Position numbers and translations under genes: made by a program
The notes under the pieces: generated by a model
Database searches by the model: none
Told to the model about the DNA's origin: nothing
The model's input: only the letters and a program-made list of their open reading frames with translations
In this document: in pieces, positions 53,301-55,082 of the stretch
Layout of the letters: the number at the start of each line of letters is the position of its first letter
Numbering within the stretch: position 1 is the first letter of the stretch
Assembly: GCA_903872155.1 (NCBI GenBank)
Contig: CAIQJP010000114.1
Coordinates: 1 to 55,082 of the forward strand
Reading direction: 5' to 3'
Source: an uncultured Actinomycetes bacterium
GTDB taxonomy: Bacteria; Actinomycetota; Acidimicrobiia; Acidimicrobiales; Ilumatobacteraceae
DNA: 55,082 bases

Positions 53301-55082
53301 GGTGTGTTGGTGTTGTTGTCGTTTCCAGTTCCGAGTTGACCATCGGAGTTGTATCCCCAGCAGCTGATGGTTCCGTTGTTGAGTAGTGCGCACGTGTGGT
53401 TTGCGCCGGCGGTGATTGCGGTGGCGGTGAGTCCGTTGGGTAGGCCGATGTTGGTTGGTGTGTTGGTGTTGTTGTTGTTTCCGGTACCGAGTTGCCCGAA
53501 TTGGTTGTATCCCCAGCAGCTGATGGTTCCGTTGTTGAGGAGTGCGCACGTGTGGGAAGAGCCGGCGGTGATTGCGGTGGCGGTGAGTCCGTTGGGTAGG
53601 CCGATGTTGGTTGGTGTGTTGGTGTTGTTGTTGTTTCCGTTTCCGAGTTGCCCGAATTGGTTGTATCCCCAGCAAGTGACAGCCCCAACATTCGTTAGCG
53701 CACAAGTATGTGCCCTTCCGGCGACAACTGACACTGCTGAAACTAGCGTGCTGAAAGAGACCGATGTAGATGGTGAATTTCCTGAATCGTAGGTGCCGTT
53801 TCCGAGTTGCCCAAATTGGTTGTATCCCCAGCAAGTAACTTTTCCATTTTGAAGGGTCGCACACGAGTAACTTTCGCCAGCAGTAACAGCAATCGGCTTC
53901 ATAAAAGTTGATGTACCGAGCGGCTCGTAATTAAACGTTTCAAAAGTAAGTGATGCAACAGGGCCAGCAAGACCCAGTGGATCAATGAGTGACAATGATG
54001 CCAATGTCGGAGTAACGGTTCCAGCGGTTGAGCATCGAATCAACACCATGACACTGATTCCTTTGGCGGCCGATGAAGTATTTGGTGCAAATGTGCAATC
54101 ACTTGCGGTCCCCGTATACGAAAAATCTGAAGCATTGAGATCGGTAAATGCTTTACTCGCCGAGAAGCGCACGATGAGTGCTTCCTTTGTTGACAATAAA
54201 TCAGTTGTGTCGGTGACAGTCAGTGCCCCAGCGTTGTAAGTATGCGAAGCAAAGATCAAGTCGGCGGTTGGAGCTATTCGCCTTCCATCTGAATCGGAGA
54301 CCGTGAAAGAACGAAGTGCAACAACTATGGTTCCTTCGGTTTCACAAGTCACGGGCACGCTCACCTCGCCTGCTGGATACGAATCAAATGCGAGAGAGAC
54401 CGAACATCCCGTTGCTGTCCCAGAGAAAGTGAAATCATCTGCAGAAAGTCCGTAGATGGCAGCATCTGTGGTGAACTTCAATATGTACGGAGACGCAGCG
54501 GCTCCTTGTATTGTTGTCGTTTCAACGAATTTTGCCCGATCAAAGTTAACGATTTCACCCGGTGTCATGGTGCTGGTGTTTGTTCCAATACCAAGTTGAC
54601 CCGACAAGTTGTATCCCCAACACTTCACAGTGCTGTCATCAAGAAGTGCACAGATATGTCCGTTTCCTGCCGACACACTTGTGGCGCTTCGTCCATCACC
54701 AAAATTGACATTCGATGATGGAGTAGCAACATACGTATTCGAATTGCCACCGATGTTGAGACCCCAACATTTGGTTGCGCCATTTTCGAGGATGCCGCAG
54801 GTATTGACTGTCCCCGCCATGATTGAAACTGCAGTTAGTCCAGATCCAAAGTTGATGGGGTTGCCGGGTGTGTTGGTGTCGGTGTTGTTTCCGTTGCCGA
54901 GCTGTCCAAAATAGTTATCGCCCCAGCAGGTGGTTTGACCGTTGTCGAGTAGCGCGCAGGTGTGGAAGGAGCCAGTGGCGATGGCGGTGGCGGTGCGTCC
55001 GTTGCCGAAGTTGATTGCGGTTCCGGGCTGGTTGTTGTCGTTATTGTTTCCGTTGCCGAGTTGTCCGTATTGGTTGTTTCCC
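47369..55082 (-). CDS. giant secreted RCC1-propeller / Ig-like repeat protein (5' end beyond the window)
   Basis: About 2570 residues are seen and the frame is still open at base 55082. Order from the N-terminal side: at least three RCC1 repeats, two Ig-like domains, six RCC1 repeats, two Ig-like, seven RCC1, two Ig-like, seven RCC1, three Ig-like, a Pro/Thr linker, and three copies of a roughly 118-residue C-terminal domain. RCC1 units share HTCALLxxGxxxCWGxNxxGQLG, each with two cysteines nine residues apart, probably a disulfide. Ig-like units share DFxxxGTAxxCxFxP and a second Cys in CxxxGT. No catalytic motif or sortase signal is seen. I infer an extracellular adhesin or surface structure; no neighbour suggests a partner. 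An internal ATG at 54820 is not the start. Confidence 0.9.
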   Translation of the reverse strand, partial: GNNQYGQLGNGNNNDNNQPGTAINFGNGRTATAIATGSFHTCALLDNGQTTCWGDNYFGQLGNGNNTDTNTPGNPINFGSGLTAVSIMAGTVNTCGILENGATKCWGLNIGGNSNTYVATPSSNVNFGDGRSATSVSAGNGHICALLDDSTVKCWGYNLSGQLGIGTNTSTMTPGEIVNFDRAKFVETTTIQGAAASPYILKFTTDAAIYGLSADDFTFSGTATGCSVSLAFDSYPAGEVSVPVTCETEGTIVVALRSFTVSDSDGRRIAPTADLIFASHTYNAGALTVTDTTDLLSTKEALIVRFSASKAFTDLNASDFSYTGTASDCTFAPNTSSAAKGISVMVLIRCSTAGTVTPTLASLSLIDPLGLAGPVASLTFETFNYEPLGTSTFMKPIAVTAGESYSCATLQNGKVTCWGYNQFGQLGNGTYDSGNSPSTSVSFSTLVSAVSVVAGRAHTCALTNVGAVTCWGYNQFGQLGNGNNNNTNTPTNIGLPNGLTATAITAGSSHTCALLNNGTISCWGYNQFGQLGTGNNNNTNTPTNIGLPNGLTATAITAGANHTCALLNNGTISCWGYNSDGQLGTGNDNNTNTPTNIGLPNGLTATAITAGAIHTCALLNNGTISCWGYNEYGQLGNGENSNFNSNPGAAINLGNGRTTTVTTGGYHTCALLNNGTIKCWGDNRDGQLGLGDTANRGSKASDMGDNLPYVPVTRLNRVSTTTFNSTETTPFTFNVKFNGDFTGLDSNDFSYTGTAGDCRFSPASPSGYTDITVDITVRCATAGTFTPSLKSLSVYDTTGVTGPTSSMIIGSTNVAIGTGFVTDTTPSKPTTLDFILRAKFDSAITGLTSSDFSNNYGGSDAATGCTFTPASSSIAAGLNAIIRAHCEGAGVVEPVLAAGSVIDSVSLSGPPLPLSFGTHFLSKYSTTTVTSIDSGSLSACAIFNDGRAKCWGLNDEQQLGYNDSRNRGASPGDLGTQLGFVDVGADRRIVQISNSDSLSGGRFTCALLDNGSVTCWGPRFAGPIVLGSQRTAVAVSAGYSHACAQLDTGAVTCWGENSSGQLGLGDTAYREQPTDIVSLGTGRHALLIEASGDSTCAILDDASLKCWGRNDGGQLGQGDNNNRGDVPNEMGDYLTPINLGTSQYATSVSGSIFHTCASLDDGTVKCWGYNPNGLLGRGDRTTTNLPGLPISLGTGFQATSVTVSARESCAINRSNEVKCWGYNTYGQLATGDTASRGDDSGEMGDNLATIDLGEGRTVKAVGAGASFVCALLDNLSIKCWGRNDFGALGLGDTNNRGDNPNEMGDDLPTVNLLAPSVTASSIIEQSNKVQFSLTFSDDVFGLSSDDFINSGTATDCLFNPWSSKATAGSLVVITASCSTSGSVNISLKANSVYEVNGNTGPYANYSMPDSSIDVDPPVVSAVNELTELPLTFVTRIKPDEAIIGLTSSDFRISGTATDCAVQVSSASSTRDVPIALTVKCQTSGSLVIELKANSISDTAGNSGPVTDLVLPTFSVNEFAVRVPVALSAGATDSCALMSNAQVRCWGSAASNVFGASFTGVYGDSLNELGDELPTLSWSNDSLVTSFTRGTNKTCATFSNGSFQCFNTDGTNELYAPIDGDSFVSVDIGLVHSCALANSGTLRCWGFNSDGQLGVGNTSDQVGLVESLTSEPVISYSTGRTHTCAILVTRELQCWGANSSGQLGDGTTNQSATPITVNLGVGRTAIAVSAGSGHTCAILDDGNLKCWGANNMGQLGVGDIDQRLTPTTVNLGAGRTAIKINSRGFNTCAILDNGQLKCWGWNDRGQVGIGSNTSPVIPSLVNLGTGRTAIHIAKDVRHTCAVLDNGQIKCWGVNDLAQLGIGSASGTVYVGDGQNEMGDALVAVKLASAPIAVDTTGTIASLSNPFVMKMSFDHKVTGLTWQDFSFVGSTATNCNAAPQSETVEYDTDVEIYVSCTGSGNVVMNLEADSVIGQNGAVGPSTRFTFNTITGLDVSPPRITESVTPTVLRNGGTFSFTSDKWFEGLKSSSFQSTGTAQGCTFTPLAERSEAGVPIQIAISCTSEGTIQPVLPASSFVDFNGNPGPNPMYTFTEMRVDNTSPTATIDMPNPTPTVYPFSFTTIFSENVFGITGSDFVNAGTATGCAFTPTSSTASQGVPLSVSVTCSTSGTITPQLAVNTVADTAGNNGPVAQTTGGSISIIIATPPTTPPPSNRLSALSALTPARILNTRSGVGVRAGRVVNQSVELQVTGSGGVPSSGVSSVSMNVTVTDTSAGDEGGYVTVYPCGALPDASNLNFIAGQTIPNAVITPVSASGKVCFYVFGGAHLIADVNGWSAPGSGFTPVNPARVLNTRGGSRVVNSSTELQVTGVGAIPSSGVGAVSLNVTVTTTTAGDAGGYVTVYPCGTLPDASNLNFIAGQTIPNAVITPVSASGKVCFYVYGGAHLIADINGWYATGNGFVGVTPARVLNTRGGSRVVGTTKELQVTGVGSIPSSGVGAVSLNVTVTDTTADDFGGYVTVYPCGTQPEASNLNFISGQTIPNAVITPVSASGKVCFYVFGGAHLIADINGYYTS
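47372..48430 (-). repeat. three tandem C-terminal domains of the giant protein
   Basis: The segment with ARILN/ARVLN recurs at 48408-48422, 48038-48052 and 47684-47698, giving periods of about 370 and 354 bases. Each copy contains RxxNTRxG, ELQVTGxG, GGYVTVYPCG, ASNLNFIxGQTIPNAVITPVSASGKVCFYV and GGAHLIADxNG. The GQTIPNAVITPVSAS part is nearly identical at the DNA level among copies. Confidence 0.85.
53193..53660 (-). repeat. three near-identical 156-bp RCC1 repeat units
   Basis: Identical anchors occur at exact 156-base steps: TTGTATCCCCAGCA at 53193, 53349, 53505 and 53661, and TGGGTAGGCCGATG at 53281, 53437 and 53593. The unit encodes 52 residues including CALLNNGTISCWG and NTNTPTNIGLPNGLTATAITAG. 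The rest of the arrays is diverged, so these copies are recent duplications or homogenised. Confidence 0.92.

Noticed and set aside
52936-53864. Long minus-strand frames rich in Thr/Pro or His/Arg across the RCC1 repeats
   Set aside because: They are out-of-frame readings of the 156-bp repeat; their low-complexity composition follows from it, and the main frame gives a coherent RCC1 protein.
1-55082. CRISPR arrays, insertion sequences, inteins, rRNA genes
   Set aside because: No short spaced direct repeats, transposase motifs, intein blocks in GyrA, GyrB or DnaB, or rRNA segments were seen.

Overview
The window is a chromosomal replication-origin region from a bacterium of the phylum Actinomycetota, most likely class Acidimicrobiia or a close relative. 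The evidence is the gene order dciA-recF-dnaN-dnaA / rpmH-rnpA-yidD-yidC-jag-rsmG-parA-parB-cwlM-like-trxA-trxB-anti-sigma-sigma, which resembles the mycobacterial origin. It is supported by an F420-type luciferase-like oxidoreductase, a mycothiol-type DinB-fold protein, DUF3566 next to gyrA, and a DUF6049-like protein. No rRNA genes, insertion sequences, prophage or CRISPR arrays were seen.

Layout. (1) 1-8440 is accessory. It starts with the N-terminus of a secreted ELWxSDGT-repeat protein, then tRNA-Ala, two luciferase-like flavin oxidoreductases, a DinB-like protein, a VapBC toxin-antitoxin pair with a palindromic operator, a soluble PRC/MgtE_N/CBS protein with DUF1003, a Fur regulator, a saccharopine-dehydrogenase-like protein and tRNA-Ile. 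(2) 8494-18315, all on the minus strand, holds DUF3566, a TadE/TadG-like protein coupled to gyrA, gyrA, gyrB, dciA, recF, dnaN and dnaA. (3) Origin: the dnaA-dnaN gap carries DnaA boxes followed by a short linker and a TTA/CTA triplet run like a DnaA-trio. The dnaA-rpmH gap holds a second box cluster. (4) 18670-23827, plus strand: ribosome, RNase P and membrane-insertion genes, then parAB preceded by two perfect parS palindromes. (5) 23965-33323, minus strand: a cell-envelope and stress cluster (catalytically degenerate CwlM-like amidase, thioredoxin system, SigM-type sigma/anti-sigma pair, Ser/Thr kinase, DegV, DUF6049, GNAT). MurJ, normally in this conserved run, is absent; a kinase with a MurJ-like extracellular domain occupies its place. 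(6) 33414-39414: SGNH hydrolase, HDAC-like deacetylase, serine hydrolase, CCA-adding enzyme and two small conserved genes. (7) 39590-43016: the rpsF-ssb-rpsR-rplI operon, a strong terminator and dnaB. (8) 43032-47274: metabolic and hypothetical genes ending with coaA and map. (9) 47369 to the window end: a giant secreted repeat protein still open at the right edge.

Genes diverge from the origin on their leading strands (minus to the left, plus to the right), consistent with bidirectional replication from about 16.7-18.6 kb. The left part joins initiation (DnaA, DciA, DnaN, RecF) to topology (gyrase); the right part joins segregation (ParAB/parS) to envelope synthesis.

The most distinctive items are: the giant RCC1-propeller/Ig-like surface protein with near-identical 156-bp repeats; the kinase plus degenerate-amidase operon standing where MurJ-CwlM lies in relatives; the DnaA-trio-like element; two perfect DnaA boxes next to parB; and an S18 without zinc ligands and with a long acidic tail.
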